Assembly: GCA_004379165.1 (NCBI GenBank)
Contig: NKXK01000025.1
Location: 62,001 to 126,000 of the forward strand
Origin: Rhodocyclaceae bacterium
GTDB taxonomy: Bacteria; Pseudomonadota; Gammaproteobacteria; Burkholderiales; Rhodocyclaceae
Length of the DNA stretch: 64,000 nucleotides
Reading direction: 5' to 3'
Under the pieces are notes generated by a model. The model ran no database searches and was not told where the DNA came from. It worked only from the letters and a program-made list of their open reading frames with translations. The translations under genes and the position numbers were made by a program. Each line of letters begins with the position of its first letter. Position 1 is the first letter of the stretch. This document shows positions 24,577 to 33,891 of this stretch, piece after piece.

Positions 24577-26238
24577 ATGGAAAAAATCTGGCTCAAGAGC
24601 TATCCCAATGGCGTGCCGGCAGAGATCGACATTGACCATATCCCGTCGCTGGTTGCCTTGTTTGAACGGGCATGTGCGACCTATGCCGACAAGGTCGCCT
24701 ATATCAGCATGGGCCGCGAGATCACCTACCGGCAACTGGATGCCGAAGCGACCGAATTTGCCGGCTGGCTGCAGGCGAAGGGGCTGAAGAAGGGCGATCG
24801 TGTGGCGCTGATGATGCCCAACATTCTGCAGTACCCGGTCGCACTGTTCGGCACCCTGCGCGCCGGCTGCGTCGTCGTCAATTGCAATCCGCTCTACACG
24901 CCGCGTGAACTGGAGCATCAGCTCAAGGACTCCGGCGCGACGGCCATCGTCATCGTCGAGAACTTTGCCAATACGCTGCAGCAGGTCATCCGCAACACTG
25001 CCGTCAAGCATTTGGTGGTGACCTCGATGGGCGAAAAGCTCGGTGGCCTGAAGGGGATGATCGTCAATTTTGTCGTCCGCCGCATCAAAAAGCTGGTGCC
25101 GGCGTGGCACCTGCCGGGGGCGATCAGCTTCAAGACCGCGCTGGCCACCGGGCGGCAGCAGGGTTTCCAGCCGGTGGCGCTGGTGCAGGAAGACCTGGCC
25201 TTCCTGCAATACACCGGCGGTACGACGGGTGTTTCGAAAGGGGCCATGCTGACGCACGCCAACATCGCCTCGAACGTGACCCAGGCCTACAGCTGGATCA
25301 AGCCGGTGGTGCGCGAGGGCGAGGAGTTCATCATCACTGCGCTGCCGCTGTATCACATCTTCGCGCTCACCGCGAACTGCCTGACCTTCTTGATGATCGG
25401 CGCCCGCAACCTGCTGATCGCCAACCCGCGCGACATCCCCAACTTCATCAAGGACTGGAGCAAGCACCCGATCACCGTTGTGACTGGCGTCAACACGCTG
25501 TTCAACGCGCTGCTCAATCATCCGGATTTCGGCAAGCTGGATTTCTCGACCATGCGCGTGACGTTGGGCGGCGGCATGGCGGTGCAGGGGCCGGTGGCTG
25601 AACGCTGGCTGAAGGCGACCGGCACGCCGCTGCTGCAGGCTTATGGCCTGACCGAAACCTCGCCGGCAGCGACCATCAACCCGCTGGACATGAAGGCCTT
25701 CAACGGCTCTATCGGCCTGCCGATTTCCTCGACCGAAGTTGCCATCCGCGACGATGTCGGCAAGGAGGTGCCGCAAGGTCAGGTCGGCGAAATCTGCATC
25801 CGCGGCCCGCAGGTGATGAAAGGCTACTGGCAGCGGCCGGATGAAACCGCCAACGTACTGGGCGAAGACGGCTTCCTGCGTACCGGCGACATGGGCTATG
25901 TCGATCCGAATGGCTTCGTTTTCCTGGTCGACCGCAAGAAGGACATGATTCTCGTCTCCGGCTTCAATGTCTATCCGAATGAGGTCGAGGAGGCGGTCGC
26001 CATGCATCCGGGCGTCACCGACGTCGCCGCCATCGGCGTTGCCGACGAGCACTCCGGTGAGGCCGTAAAGATTTTCGTCGTCCGCAAGGACCCGCGAGTG
26101 ACCGAAAAGGAACTGATCGAGCACTGCCGCAAGCTGCTGACCGGTTACAAGGTACCCAAACATGTTGAATTCCGTGACGACCTGCCGCGTACCAACGTCG
26201 GCAAGATCCTCCGTCGTGCCCTGAAAGAAGGAGCCTAA
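24577..26238 (+). CDS. fadD: Long-chain-fatty-acid--CoA ligase
   Basis: FadD activates fatty acids to acyl-CoA with ATP. The 553-aa protein has the AMP-binding signature in [20 protein letters not shown], then [17 protein letters not shown] and [14 protein letters not shown]. The hinge and C-terminal motif is [17 protein letters not shown] with [20 protein letters not shown], and the catalytic lysine is near [14 protein letters not shown]. The N-terminus [18 protein letters not shown] is typical FadD. AAGGAGGAGAC before the ATG is an excellent ribosome site. It lies within the fad operon. Confidence 0.96.
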   Translation: MEKIWLKSYPNGVPAEIDIDHIPSLVALFERACATYADKVAYISMGREITYRQLDAEATEFAGWLQAKGLKKGDRVALMMPNILQYPVALFGTLRAGCVVVNCNPLYTPRELEHQLKDSGATAIVIVENFANTLQQVIRNTAVKHLVVTSMGEKLGGLKGMIVNFVVRRIKKLVPAWHLPGAISFKTALATGRQQGFQPVALVQEDLAFLQYTGGTTGVSKGAMLTHANIASNVTQAYSWIKPVVREGEEFIITALPLYHIFALTANCLTFLMIGARNLLIANPRDIPNFIKDWSKHPITVVTGVNTLFNALLNHPDFGKLDFSTMRVTLGGGMAVQGPVAERWLKATGTPLLQAYGLTETSPAATINPLDMKAFNGSIGLPISSTEVAIRDDVGKEVPQGQVGEICIRGPQVMKGYWQRPDETANVLGEDGFLRTGDMGYVDPNGFVFLVDRKKDMILVSGFNVYPNEVEEAVAMHPGVTDVAAIGVADEHSGEAVKIFVVRKDPRVTEKELIEHCRKLLTGYKVPKHVEFRDDLPRTNVGKILRRALKEGA

Positions 26239-27186
26239 GTGGCCATTCCCGCTTCCCTCAACCGCAACCTCGCGCTGCCTGCCATCTGCGCGCCGATGTT
26301 CATTGTCTCCAATCCCGATCTGGTTATCGCCCAGTGCAAGGGCGGCCTGATCGGCTCCTTTCCGGCGCTCAACGCCCGGCCCAAGGAACTGCTCGACGAC
26401 TGGCTGACCCGTATCAAGCGCGAACTCGCTGCCGACCCGAATGCAGCGCCGTTCGCGGTCAACCAGATCATCCACCCGTCCAACGAACGCCTTGAGCACG
26501 ACATGGCGCTGTGCGTGAAGCACGAAGTGCCGCTGATCATCACCAGCCTGTCGGCGCCGACGCCGATCGTGCCGCATGTGCATGCCTATGGCGGCAAGGT
26601 GTTCCATGATGTGATCAGCGTCCGCCATGCCGAAAAGGCGCTGGAGGCGGGCGTCGACGGCCTGATCCTGGTCTGTGCCGGGGCCGGCGGCCATGCCGGC
26701 ACGCTCAGCCCGTTCGCGCTGGTGGGTGAAATCCGCAAGTTCTACGACGGCCCGATTGCGCTCTCAGGTTCGATCACCAACGGCGCCGCCATCCTCGCAG
26801 CGCAGGCGATGGGGGCGGATTTCGCCTACATCGGAACGCGCTTCATCGCCACCCGCGAAGCCAATGCCATCGATGGCTACAAGCAGGCGATTGTCGATTC
26901 GGCGGCCAAGGATGTGGTCTACACGCCGTATTTCACCGGCGTCCATGGCAATTACCTGAAGAAGAGCATCGTCGCCGCCGGCCTCGATCCGGACAACCTG
27001 CCGGTCAAGGACAAGACCGCGATGAGCTTTGGCGGCAGCCGCGATGCCAAGGCCTGGAAGGACATCTGGGGCGCGGGGCAGGGCGTTGGCACCATTGATG
27101 ATGTGCTGCCGACCGCCGAACTGATCGCCCGCATGAAACAGGAATACCAGGCCGCCAAGGCGGCGCTGTGCAGCAACCCGTTCTGA
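26239..27186 (+). CDS. Nitronate monooxygenase-like flavoprotein
   Basis: The 315-aa protein belongs to the 2-nitropropane dioxygenase/nitronate monooxygenase TIM-barrel family that binds FMN. Visible blocks are LPAICAPMFIVSNPDLVIAQ at the N-terminus, DGLILVCAGAGGHAGTLSPF (phosphate/flavin region) and GADFAYIGTRFIATREA. The GTG start directly follows the fadD stop, so the two are tightly coupled. Members within fatty-acid operons have also been linked to enoyl reductase-like chemistry. The substrate here is not known; removal of toxic nitronates is only the family default. Confidence 0.88.
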   Translation: MAIPASLNRNLALPAICAPMFIVSNPDLVIAQCKGGLIGSFPALNARPKELLDDWLTRIKRELAADPNAAPFAVNQIIHPSNERLEHDMALCVKHEVPLIITSLSAPTPIVPHVHAYGGKVFHDVISVRHAEKALEAGVDGLILVCAGAGGHAGTLSPFALVGEIRKFYDGPIALSGSITNGAAILAAQAMGADFAYIGTRFIATREANAIDGYKQAIVDSAAKDVVYTPYFTGVHGNYLKKSIVAAGLDPDNLPVKDKTAMSFGGSRDAKAWKDIWGAGQGVGTIDDVLPTAELIARMKQEYQAAKAALCSNPF

Positions 27187-27215
27187 AATTCCAAAATACA
27201 ACAGGAGACACAGTA

Positions 27216-29024
27216 ATGAGCGACTACCGCGCCCCGATCAAGGACATGCGCTTCGTCATGGATGAACTGGCAGGCTTTCGCGAGATCAGCGCGCTGCCCG
27301 GTTACGAGGAGGCAACCCCCGATCTGGCCGATGCCGTGCTTGAAGAAGCCGCCAGGTTTGCCGGCGAAGTGCTGGCGCCATTGAACCGTGTTGGTGACAA
27401 GGAAGGCTGCAAACTGACCGCCAACGGCGTGACCACCCCGCCGGGCTGGAAGGAGGCCTACAAGGCCTTCTGCGAAGCCGGCTGGAATGGTGTCGCCTCG
27501 CCGGCCGACTTCGGTGGCCAGGGCCTGCCGGATTCGCTGGGCGTTGCGATCAAGGAAATGGTCTGCTCGGCCAACCTCTCGTTTTCGCTTGGTCCGCTGC
27601 TCACCACCGGTGCTGTCGAAGCACTGATCACCTGTGCCAGCGACGAGCTCAAGGCGATCTATCTGGAAAAGATGGTCACCGGCGAATGGACCGGCACGAT
27701 GAACCTGACCGAGCCGCAGGCCGGCTCCGACCTCGCGCTGATCCGCTCCCGTGCCGAGCCGCAGGCCGATGGCAGCTACAAGGTCTTCGGCCAGAAGATC
27801 TTCATCACCTACGGCGACCACGACATGACCGACAACATCGTGCATCTCGTCCTCGCCCGTCTGCCGGACGCGCCGGCCGGGGTGAAGGGCATCTCGATGT
27901 TCCTGGTGCCGAAATTCCTGGTCAATGCCGATGGTTCGCTCGGCGCCCGCAACGATGCCTACTGCGTCTCCATCGAGCACAAGCTCGGCATCCACGCCAG
28001 CCCGACCTGCGTCATGGCCTACGGTGATAATGGCAACTTCGGTGGCGGCGCCGTCGGCTACCTGCTCGGCGAGCCGAACCGCGGCCTGGAATACATGTTC
28101 ATCATGATGAACGAAGCCCGCCTCGGCGTCGGCCTGCAGGGCATCGCCCTCGGCGAACGCGCCTACCAGCAGGCGCTGGGCTATGCCCGCGAGCGCAAGC
28201 AGGGCCGCGATGCGCTGACTGGCGAGGCGTTGGTGACCATCGACAAGCACCCGGATATCCGCCGCATGCTGATGTTGATGAAGGCGCGCGTCGAAGCCAG
28301 CCGGGCGCTGGCCTATTACACCTCCGGCATGCTCGACCATGCGCATGCTGCGGTAAACCCGGAAAAGCGGCAAAAATCGCTGATGCTCGCCGAGTTCATG
28401 ATTCCGCTGGTCAAGGGCGGTGGCACCGAAATGGGCATCGACGTCACCTCGCTCGGCATCCAGATTTACGGCGGCATGGGCTTCATCGAAGAGACCGGCG
28501 CCGCCCAGCACTGGCGCGACTCGCGCATCACGACCATTTACGAAGGCACCACCGGCATCCAGGCCAATGACCTGCTGTTCCGCAAGCTGATGCGCGATCA
28601 GGGTGCGACAGCCAAAATTGTTTTCGGCGAAGTTCATGCCACAGCCAAGTCGCTGGGTGCCAGCGGCAAGCCGGAGCTGCAGGCCATCGGCCAGCGGCTC
28701 GGTACCGCCCTCAAGGCCTGGACGGACGCCACCGAATGGCTGGCCGCCAATGCCAAGAGCGGACTTTCGGGCGTGCTCACCGCCGCCGTGCCCTATCTGC
28801 ATCTGGCCGTGACCGTGACCGGCGGCTGGATGATGGGCAAGGCCGCACTGGCTGCTAGCGGCTACCTCGACAAGGGCGAGGGCGATCTGCCCTTCTACCG
28901 CGCCAAGGTCGCCACCGCCCGCTTCTACGCCGACCAGCTGCTGCCGCAGGCCGCCGCGTATGCCGAGACGGTCAAGGCCGGCGATGCGGCCATCGCCGGC
29001 ATGAGTGGCGACGAACTGTTCTGA
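27216..29024 (+). CDS. Acyl-CoA dehydrogenase with C-terminal extension (AcdA/DmdC-like)
   Basis: This 602-aa dehydrogenase is of the approximately 600-aa class with an added C-terminal domain, seen in 3-methylmercaptopropionyl-CoA (DmdC-like) and many beta-oxidation enzymes. Family blocks are MNLTEPQAGSDLALIRSRA, KIFITYGDHDMTDNIVHLVL, QIYGGMGFIEETGAAQHWRD and SRITTIYEGTTGIQANDLL. The start ATG 27216 (MSDYRAPIKDMRFVMDEL) has ACAGGAGACA upstream; the track start is earlier. Residues ~380-390 (AAVNPEKRQKS) are encoded by a copy of the dispersed polar repeat, in frame. It ends the operon before a strong terminator. Confidence 0.94.
   Translation: MSDYRAPIKDMRFVMDELAGFREISALPGYEEATPDLADAVLEEAARFAGEVLAPLNRVGDKEGCKLTANGVTTPPGWKEAYKAFCEAGWNGVASPADFGGQGLPDSLGVAIKEMVCSANLSFSLGPLLTTGAVEALITCASDELKAIYLEKMVTGEWTGTMNLTEPQAGSDLALIRSRAEPQADGSYKVFGQKIFITYGDHDMTDNIVHLVLARLPDAPAGVKGISMFLVPKFLVNADGSLGARNDAYCVSIEHKLGIHASPTCVMAYGDNGNFGGGAVGYLLGEPNRGLEYMFIMMNEARLGVGLQGIALGERAYQQALGYARERKQGRDALTGEALVTIDKHPDIRRMLMLMKARVEASRALAYYTSGMLDHAHAAVNPEKRQKSLMLAEFMIPLVKGGGTEMGIDVTSLGIQIYGGMGFIEETGAAQHWRDSRITTIYEGTTGIQANDLLFRKLMRDQGATAKIVFGEVHATAKSLGASGKPELQAIGQRLGTALKAWTDATEWLAANAKSGLSGVLTAAVPYLHLAVTVTGGWMMGKAALAASGYLDKGEGDLPFYRAKVATARFYADQLLPQAAAYAETVKAGDAAIAGMSGDELF
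28348..28382 (+). repeat. Dispersed polar repeat inside the acyl-CoA dehydrogenase gene
   Basis: CTGCGGTAAACCCGGAAAA then GCGGCAAAAATCGCTG has the full core with A at the variable position. It is translated in frame as AAVNPEKRQKSL. Confidence 0.85.
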
Positions 29025-29098
29025 GCGGCAACCTTCTTCTCTGCGGGTTCGGCATACGGAAACACCTCGGGCAACAGGATTCCTGCGTCAACCCTTTT

Positions 29099-29123
29099 GC
29101 GGACCTTCGGGTCCGCTTTTTTT
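29099..29123 (+). terminator. Intrinsic terminator of the fad operon
   Basis: GCGGACC-TTCG-GGTCCGC, a perfect 7-bp stem with UUCG loop, is followed by seven T. Confidence 0.92.
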
Positions 29124-29132
29124 GCGGCTGCG

Positions 29133-29975
29133 TCAGGGATTGCAGCGTGGGCAGTTGGCCGGGTCGGCGATGGTCAGGTCGAGGCGGGGCTTGCGCTCGC
29201 GGTGGTGGCAAGATGGACATTCCCGGATCTCGGCACGATGGATCTCGGTGGGCGTACCACAGGCTCCGCAAGGCAGACCGGCTTCCCGCTCGACGACCCA
29301 GAAGCCAGGGTGCTGGCAAACAGGGCAGGGTGACTGCAGACGATCGAGCAGATTGGCGGCCGCCTCCTGGATGCGTTGCATCCGGGTTGGATTGGCAAAG
29401 GCGCGCAAGTCGGTTTCGATGAATACCTGGCCGTTGGCAGATTGTGCACGGCAGTCGTCAAAACATCGCCGGAGTTGCTGCCAGTCGGCAATGCCTTTTT
29501 GAATCCGGCTATCGTGCTGGTTGTTCGGGCGAATCACCATCTGGTGCGCCGGGAAATCCTCCTCGCGGGCAAACGCTTCCAAGGCAGACCAGTCGTCCGT
29601 CAGCAGGTGACCGCTCTGCGCCGGGCCTTGTGCCACCGCGACGATTTCGCTGTTGAAGCGGTCATCGATCAGCACCAGAAGTTCGATATTCCACTGGAAC
29701 ATGCCAGTCATCGGGTCGGGACCAAAGCTGCCCTCGCTCGCCAGCCCAATCGGCAGTCCGGAGAGCTCCATGCCGATGCGTGCCTTGCGCCGGGCGGCTT
29801 CACGCTGAGTTCCGGGTCGTGGGGTGTCGCGGGTGAATGTCCCCAGTTGGTCCGTGTCAAAGCCCGTCACCAGAGTCACTTCGCAGCCCAGATGCGGCTC
29901 CAGCGTCGGTGCAATGACGCGCTCCTTGCCGTGTTGTGTGAGCAGGGCGATTTTCTGGTCGGCGTAATAATCCAT
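29133..29975 (-). CDS. DUF6671-family protein with C-terminal zinc ribbons
   Basis: The 280-aa protein starts MDYYADQKIALLTQHGKERV and continues with GFDTDQLGTFTRDTPRPGTQ, the pattern of the DUF6671 family as I recall it. The C-terminal 70 residues hold four CxxC-type pairs (CPVC, CGAC, CPSC, CPRC), enough for two zinc ribbons. No signal peptide or membrane span is present. No function is known to me. It is a single gene reading against the fad operon and shares that operon's terminator region. Confidence 0.7.
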   Translation of the reverse strand: MDYYADQKIALLTQHGKERVIAPTLEPHLGCEVTLVTGFDTDQLGTFTRDTPRPGTQREAARRKARIGMELSGLPIGLASEGSFGPDPMTGMFQWNIELLVLIDDRFNSEIVAVAQGPAQSGHLLTDDWSALEAFAREEDFPAHQMVIRPNNQHDSRIQKGIADWQQLRRCFDDCRAQSANGQVFIETDLRAFANPTRMQRIQEAAANLLDRLQSPCPVCQHPGFWVVEREAGLPCGACGTPTEIHRAEIRECPSCHHRERKPRLDLTIADPANCPRCNP

Positions 29976-30072
29976 GAATTTTGTTTCTGTTCTGGCTTGA
30001 TAACGAGGTCAGAAACCTTAAACCAGCCAGCGCATTTCGACAATTTGTCCGATGCAGGGAAATACGAGGCGC

Positions 30073-30099
30073 AAAAAAAGCGGCCACGCGGGCCGCCTT
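30073..30099 (-). terminator. Intrinsic terminator of the YfaZ-like gene
   Basis: On the minus strand AGGCGGCCC-GCG-TGGCCGCTT is followed by a run of seven T, 20 bp after the porin stop. Confidence 0.85.
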
Positions 30100-30119
30100 G
30101 AGATGATCCGGGTGTCCGA

Positions 30120-30671
30120 TCAGAAATTGACGCCGACCTTGGCCAGCCAGGTCCAGTTTTCGAACTGGATGCGATCGCGCTCGTTGGTGTTCAGGTAACG
30201 GATATCGCTGCCAGCGTAGAACATGCCGGTGCGGAAGTTCAGTCCGGCAACGGCGCCATAGCCGAAGAGGTTGCGGTCGGCGTTGCCGTTGTCGACGTTG
30301 ACCATCGCCAGTGCCGGGCCGGCGCCGATGGAGAAGCCGGCGCCCAGCGGCAGGGTATAGCGCGGCGACAGTTCGAAGCTGGTGGCCTTGATGCCCGATT
30401 CATCAACGCGGTTGATCTGCACGTGAGTACGAATGCGGTTAGCGGGCGTCTGGAACAGGCCGCAGTTCATGTTGAAGTCGATGCCGTAGCTCCCCATGTT
30501 GTCGTCACGCGTGCCGGCAGCATGCGTGATGCCACCGGTGACAGCGAGCGTCGGCTCCAGTTTGAAGCCGTTTTCGAGGGCAGGGAAGAAGCGGATACCG
30601 TCGGCCTGGACGGCGCCGGCGAAGGTCAGGCCGGCCAGGGCAAGGGCGGTGGCAAGGCGGGTAATGGTCAT
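30120..30671 (-). CDS. YfaZ-like outer-membrane beta-barrel protein
   Basis: The 183-aa precursor carries a signal peptide (TALALAGLTFAGAVQA-D). The mature chain is glycine- and aromatic-rich with alternating hydrophobic residues. It includes LEPTLAVTGGITHAAG, FELSPRYTLPLGAGFSIGAG and YAGSDIRYLN, and ends in KVGVNF with the C-terminal Phe of outer-membrane barrels. The pattern resembles the YfaZ family, whose role is unknown. GGAGAGACCGCC precedes the ATG. It is monocistronic with its own terminator. Confidence 0.75.
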   Translation of the reverse strand: MTITRLATALALAGLTFAGAVQADGIRFFPALENGFKLEPTLAVTGGITHAAGTRDDNMGSYGIDFNMNCGLFQTPANRIRTHVQINRVDESGIKATSFELSPRYTLPLGAGFSIGAGPALAMVNVDNGNADRNLFGYGAVAGLNFRTGMFYAGSDIRYLNTNERDRIQFENWTWLAKVGVNF

Positions 30672-30806
30672 GGCGGTCTCTCCAGAGTGGATTATGGGCA
30701 GAAATGTCTATCTCACCCGACGATACCGGAAAAGACCCTCCGGCTCTGTGACCTGAGTTACATAGCCCTGTTGCTTAATGCCCCTGATCCGGCGGTTCGC
30801 AGCCGC

Positions 30807-33749
30807 TCAGCTGGCGCTGCCCATATCGTTCGACTGCGTGCAAATGCCGTAGATCAGCCCGTCATCGCCGATCAGCGGGAAGCGGATTGAGCGCAGCGTC
30901 CTCTCTGCACCATTGGCGAGCGTGATGCGCTCAATCGACTCGATGGCTTCCTGGCGACGTACGACCTCCAGTTCCTTGTCGCGGAATTCGCGGGCAATGC
31001 TTGCAGGCAGGGCTTGCGCATCGGTTTTGCCGACGAGTTCATAGCCATTGACCGCAAAAAAGGATTCGAAGCGACGATTGACGAATTCGTAGCGTCCGGC
31101 AAGATCCTTCATCGACACCAGAGAAACGGAGTTGTGGATGATCGCCAGCAGCTTGTCCTGTTCCTTGCGCAGTTCGCGCTCGCGGGAGAGGCGCTCGGTG
31201 TCGTCGACCAGCGTGATGATGATGCCCTGAAGGTTGCTGGTGGCGGTGCCATAAGGCGTCACGTTAAGCAGATAGCTCCGTTCATTGGAGAATACCGAGG
31301 TGGTGATGGTCTTGCGCTGGCTCAGCGCGTCCGCCACCTGCTTCCCAAATTCCTGCATCCCGGGCGGCAATTGCATGACGGTTAGCGGTTGCTGCAGCGA
31401 CGAGGCATTGAGACTGAAGAGCGATGCTGCCGGGGCGTTGAAGCGGAGCAGGCGGGCCGATTCGCTGCAAACGAGCAGCGGGTAGCTGATCGCGTTCTGT
31501 ACCTGTTCGAGATCGTTGAGGGCTTCTGCCAGTTCGTTGCTGCGAATCTGCAGTTCCTCGTTGACCGTGGTCAGTTCCTCGTTGGTCGATTGCAATTCCT
31601 CGTTGGCGGCTTCCAGTTCCTCGTTTGAAGACTGCAACTCCTCGTTAGCTGCCTGTACTTCCTCGTTCAACGCCTGCATTTCCTCGTTCGAGGTTTCCAG
31701 TTCCTCGATGACCGTTTGCAGGCGCTCACGGGTGGTCGTCAGCTCGTCCTCAAGGTCGCGTACCGAATGCGTGTCACCGGTCGCTTCAGAGGTAACCCGC
31801 TCACCCGGAGACTCTGGCGGTACTTTTTCGAAACTGACCAGAAACAGCTGGGACGACACGCCGTTTTCCATCGGGTGTACGGCCAGGCGGATGAATTGCT
31901 GCTCGCCATTGATCAGCATCGGACGCGGTCGGCCAGTCGCGGACTCCAGTTTCTGCTCGACATGATGCTGCAACAATTGCAGATCGGTACGCAGTTCCCG
32001 GCAGATCAGGTGTTGCAGGTTCAGCGTCGGTTTGCCCGGCGACAACGTGACGAAGGGCGAGGTGTCGCCGAAGATGTGTTGAATCTCGAAATTGCCGTTG
32101 ATCAGGATGGTGGCCGGCAGATAGCGGCGCATTGCCGCTGACAGCAACTGCTGCTCGGCTTCCGGCTGGCGGGTCGTGTTCCCCGAAGGGATCGAGCCCA
32201 GCGACGGGAACTGGAAGCCGCCGGCCGGCAGGCGATTTTCCATGCCACGGCGGCGGAACAGCCGTGACACTTTGTCGACGACATCGAACAGGCCGTCCTG
32301 CTGGAACACGCCCTCGGATTTGCCGAGGAAGAGCAGACCGCCGGGACGCAAACCATAGTGGAAGGTGCTGAAGATCTTGGCCTGCAGGTCGTTCTTGAGA
32401 TAAATCAGCACATTCCGGCAACTGATCAGGTCAAGACGGAGAAATGGCGGGTCCTGCACCAGATCCTGGCGGGCAAAAACCACCATTTCGCGCAGGGTCC
32501 GTGAAATTTCAAAGCGTCCGCGCTGTGCCTGGAAGTAGCGCGACAGCAGGGCCGGTTTCAGTTCCGCCAGCGAGCCTTCCGAATACAGCCCGCGGCGGGC
32601 AAAATTCATGGCCTCGTTGTCGAGGTCGGTGGCGAAGATCTGGATTTTGTAGAGCGATGCCGACGCTCCCAGCATTTCGGAGAGCAGGATGGCAATGCTG
32701 TAGGCCTCTTCGCCGGTGGCGCAGCCCGGTACCCAGATCCGGATTTCATCGCCTGGTTGTTTGCCCTTGAACAGTACCGGCAATTGGCTGGCCAGCACCT
32801 CAAAGGCATCCGGGTCACGGAAAAAGGCTGTGACCGAAATCAGGATGTCTTTCGCCAGCCGATCGAGTTCGTCCGGTTGGCTTTCGGTCAGCATCAGATA
32901 ATCCTCGATCGAGAAAACGTGATTGGCCGCCATGCGGCGCTCGATCCGGCGCCAGATGGTCGCTTCCTTGTAGCCCCCAAAGTCGATGCGGGTGTATTGC
33001 TTGACCTTGAGCAGCAGTTTCTTGATCGTGGTCGCCGGTTGCTGGGTGGTATGCGCCGGCGGCTTGAGGGCGACGCCGCGGTTGCGGGTGATATTGGCAA
33101 TTTCTGCCGCGATGCTCTCGGGCGGAAGGACCCAGTCTACGCAGCCAGCGTCGATTGCCGACTGAGGCATACCACCGTATTTGGCCGTGCCCGGCTCCTG
33201 GGCGAAGGTGAAACCGCCCGACGCCTTGATTTCGCGCAGTCCAACCGTTCCATCGGATCCTGTTCCGGACAAGATGACACCGATGGCATCCTCACCCAGA
33301 TCGGCGGCCAGCGAACTGAAAAAAACATTGACCGAGGGCTTGGGCAAAGCTTCACGGACGGTTTCAAGGAGAACGAACTGGCCGTCACGAATGATGACAT
33401 TGCGGCTGGCGGGAGCGACATAGACGATGTCTGCTTCGGGTTTGGCACCATCTTCCACTTCGCGCACCGCCATTGCGGTTTCACGGCCGAGCAGTTGCAC
33501 CATCATGCTGCGGTGGGTGGGCGACAGATGCTGGACGACGACATAGCTGTTGCCGAGGTCAACGGGCAACGCCCCGATCATCGCCGAGAGTGCCTCCAGT
33601 CCACCGGCAGAGGCGCCGATGCCGACGACGTGTGGTTGCTTCACAATTGATCGGCCAGGGGCGGCTGGGAGTTCGCTGGAAGTTTCGGAAATACTTTCGG
33701 ATTTCGAAGACCGCGGTTTGCGGGGGGCTTTTTCGGTGTCTTTCGCCAT
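30807..33749 (-). CDS. CheB-CheR-PAS fusion signalling protein
   Basis: This 980-aa protein joins a CheB methylesterase domain and a CheR methyltransferase domain. CheB covers ~40-225, with catalytic Ser in GIGASAGGLEA, His in VVQHLSPTHRS and Asp in LSGTGSDGTVG. CheR covers ~240-500, with the SAM site RIWVPGCATGEEAYSIA. A long coiled coil (~635-730) is built from NEELQ/NEEVQ repeats, then come a PAS domain (~740-850) and a second PAS (~855-975). There is no receiver domain on CheB and no kinase module at the end, unlike many relatives. All catalytic residues seen are intact. No chemoreceptor genes are near, so it may act on a distant or non-chemotaxis pathway. Confidence 0.93.
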   Translation of the reverse strand: MAKDTEKAPRKPRSSKSESISETSSELPAAPGRSIVKQPHVVGIGASAGGLEALSAMIGALPVDLGNSYVVVQHLSPTHRSMMVQLLGRETAMAVREVEDGAKPEADIVYVAPASRNVIIRDGQFVLLETVREALPKPSVNVFFSSLAADLGEDAIGVILSGTGSDGTVGLREIKASGGFTFAQEPGTAKYGGMPQSAIDAGCVDWVLPPESIAAEIANITRNRGVALKPPAHTTQQPATTIKKLLLKVKQYTRIDFGGYKEATIWRRIERRMAANHVFSIEDYLMLTESQPDELDRLAKDILISVTAFFRDPDAFEVLASQLPVLFKGKQPGDEIRIWVPGCATGEEAYSIAILLSEMLGASASLYKIQIFATDLDNEAMNFARRGLYSEGSLAELKPALLSRYFQAQRGRFEISRTLREMVVFARQDLVQDPPFLRLDLISCRNVLIYLKNDLQAKIFSTFHYGLRPGGLLFLGKSEGVFQQDGLFDVVDKVSRLFRRRGMENRLPAGGFQFPSLGSIPSGNTTRQPEAEQQLLSAAMRRYLPATILINGNFEIQHIFGDTSPFVTLSPGKPTLNLQHLICRELRTDLQLLQHHVEQKLESATGRPRPMLINGEQQFIRLAVHPMENGVSSQLFLVSFEKVPPESPGERVTSEATGDTHSVRDLEDELTTTRERLQTVIEELETSNEEMQALNEEVQAANEELQSSNEELEAANEELQSTNEELTTVNEELQIRSNELAEALNDLEQVQNAISYPLLVCSESARLLRFNAPAASLFSLNASSLQQPLTVMQLPPGMQEFGKQVADALSQRKTITTSVFSNERSYLLNVTPYGTATSNLQGIIITLVDDTERLSRERELRKEQDKLLAIIHNSVSLVSMKDLAGRYEFVNRRFESFFAVNGYELVGKTDAQALPASIAREFRDKELEVVRRQEAIESIERITLANGAERTLRSIRFPLIGDDGLIYGICTQSNDMGSAS

Positions 33750-33891
33750 GATGAAAGGGTTTCCAGTGGTGCGATTAGATGGCTATTATAGAGTCCGAAT
33801 TAGAAAGAGAATTCATACTTCCGGAATTCAGAACTAATAACAGGTGACTTTGCCGCAAACTGGCGGGAAGTGTTTGCCGGGAGACGTGCTT

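Noticed and set aside
24154-26694. 846-aa minus-strand ORF over the CHI-like, fadD and NMO genes
   Set aside because: It spans three well-supported genes on the other strand and shows the His/Gly/Asp-rich composition of antisense shadows.
26952-28802. 616-aa minus-strand ORF over the acyl-CoA dehydrogenase
   Set aside because: Shadow of a clear acyl-CoA dehydrogenase gene.
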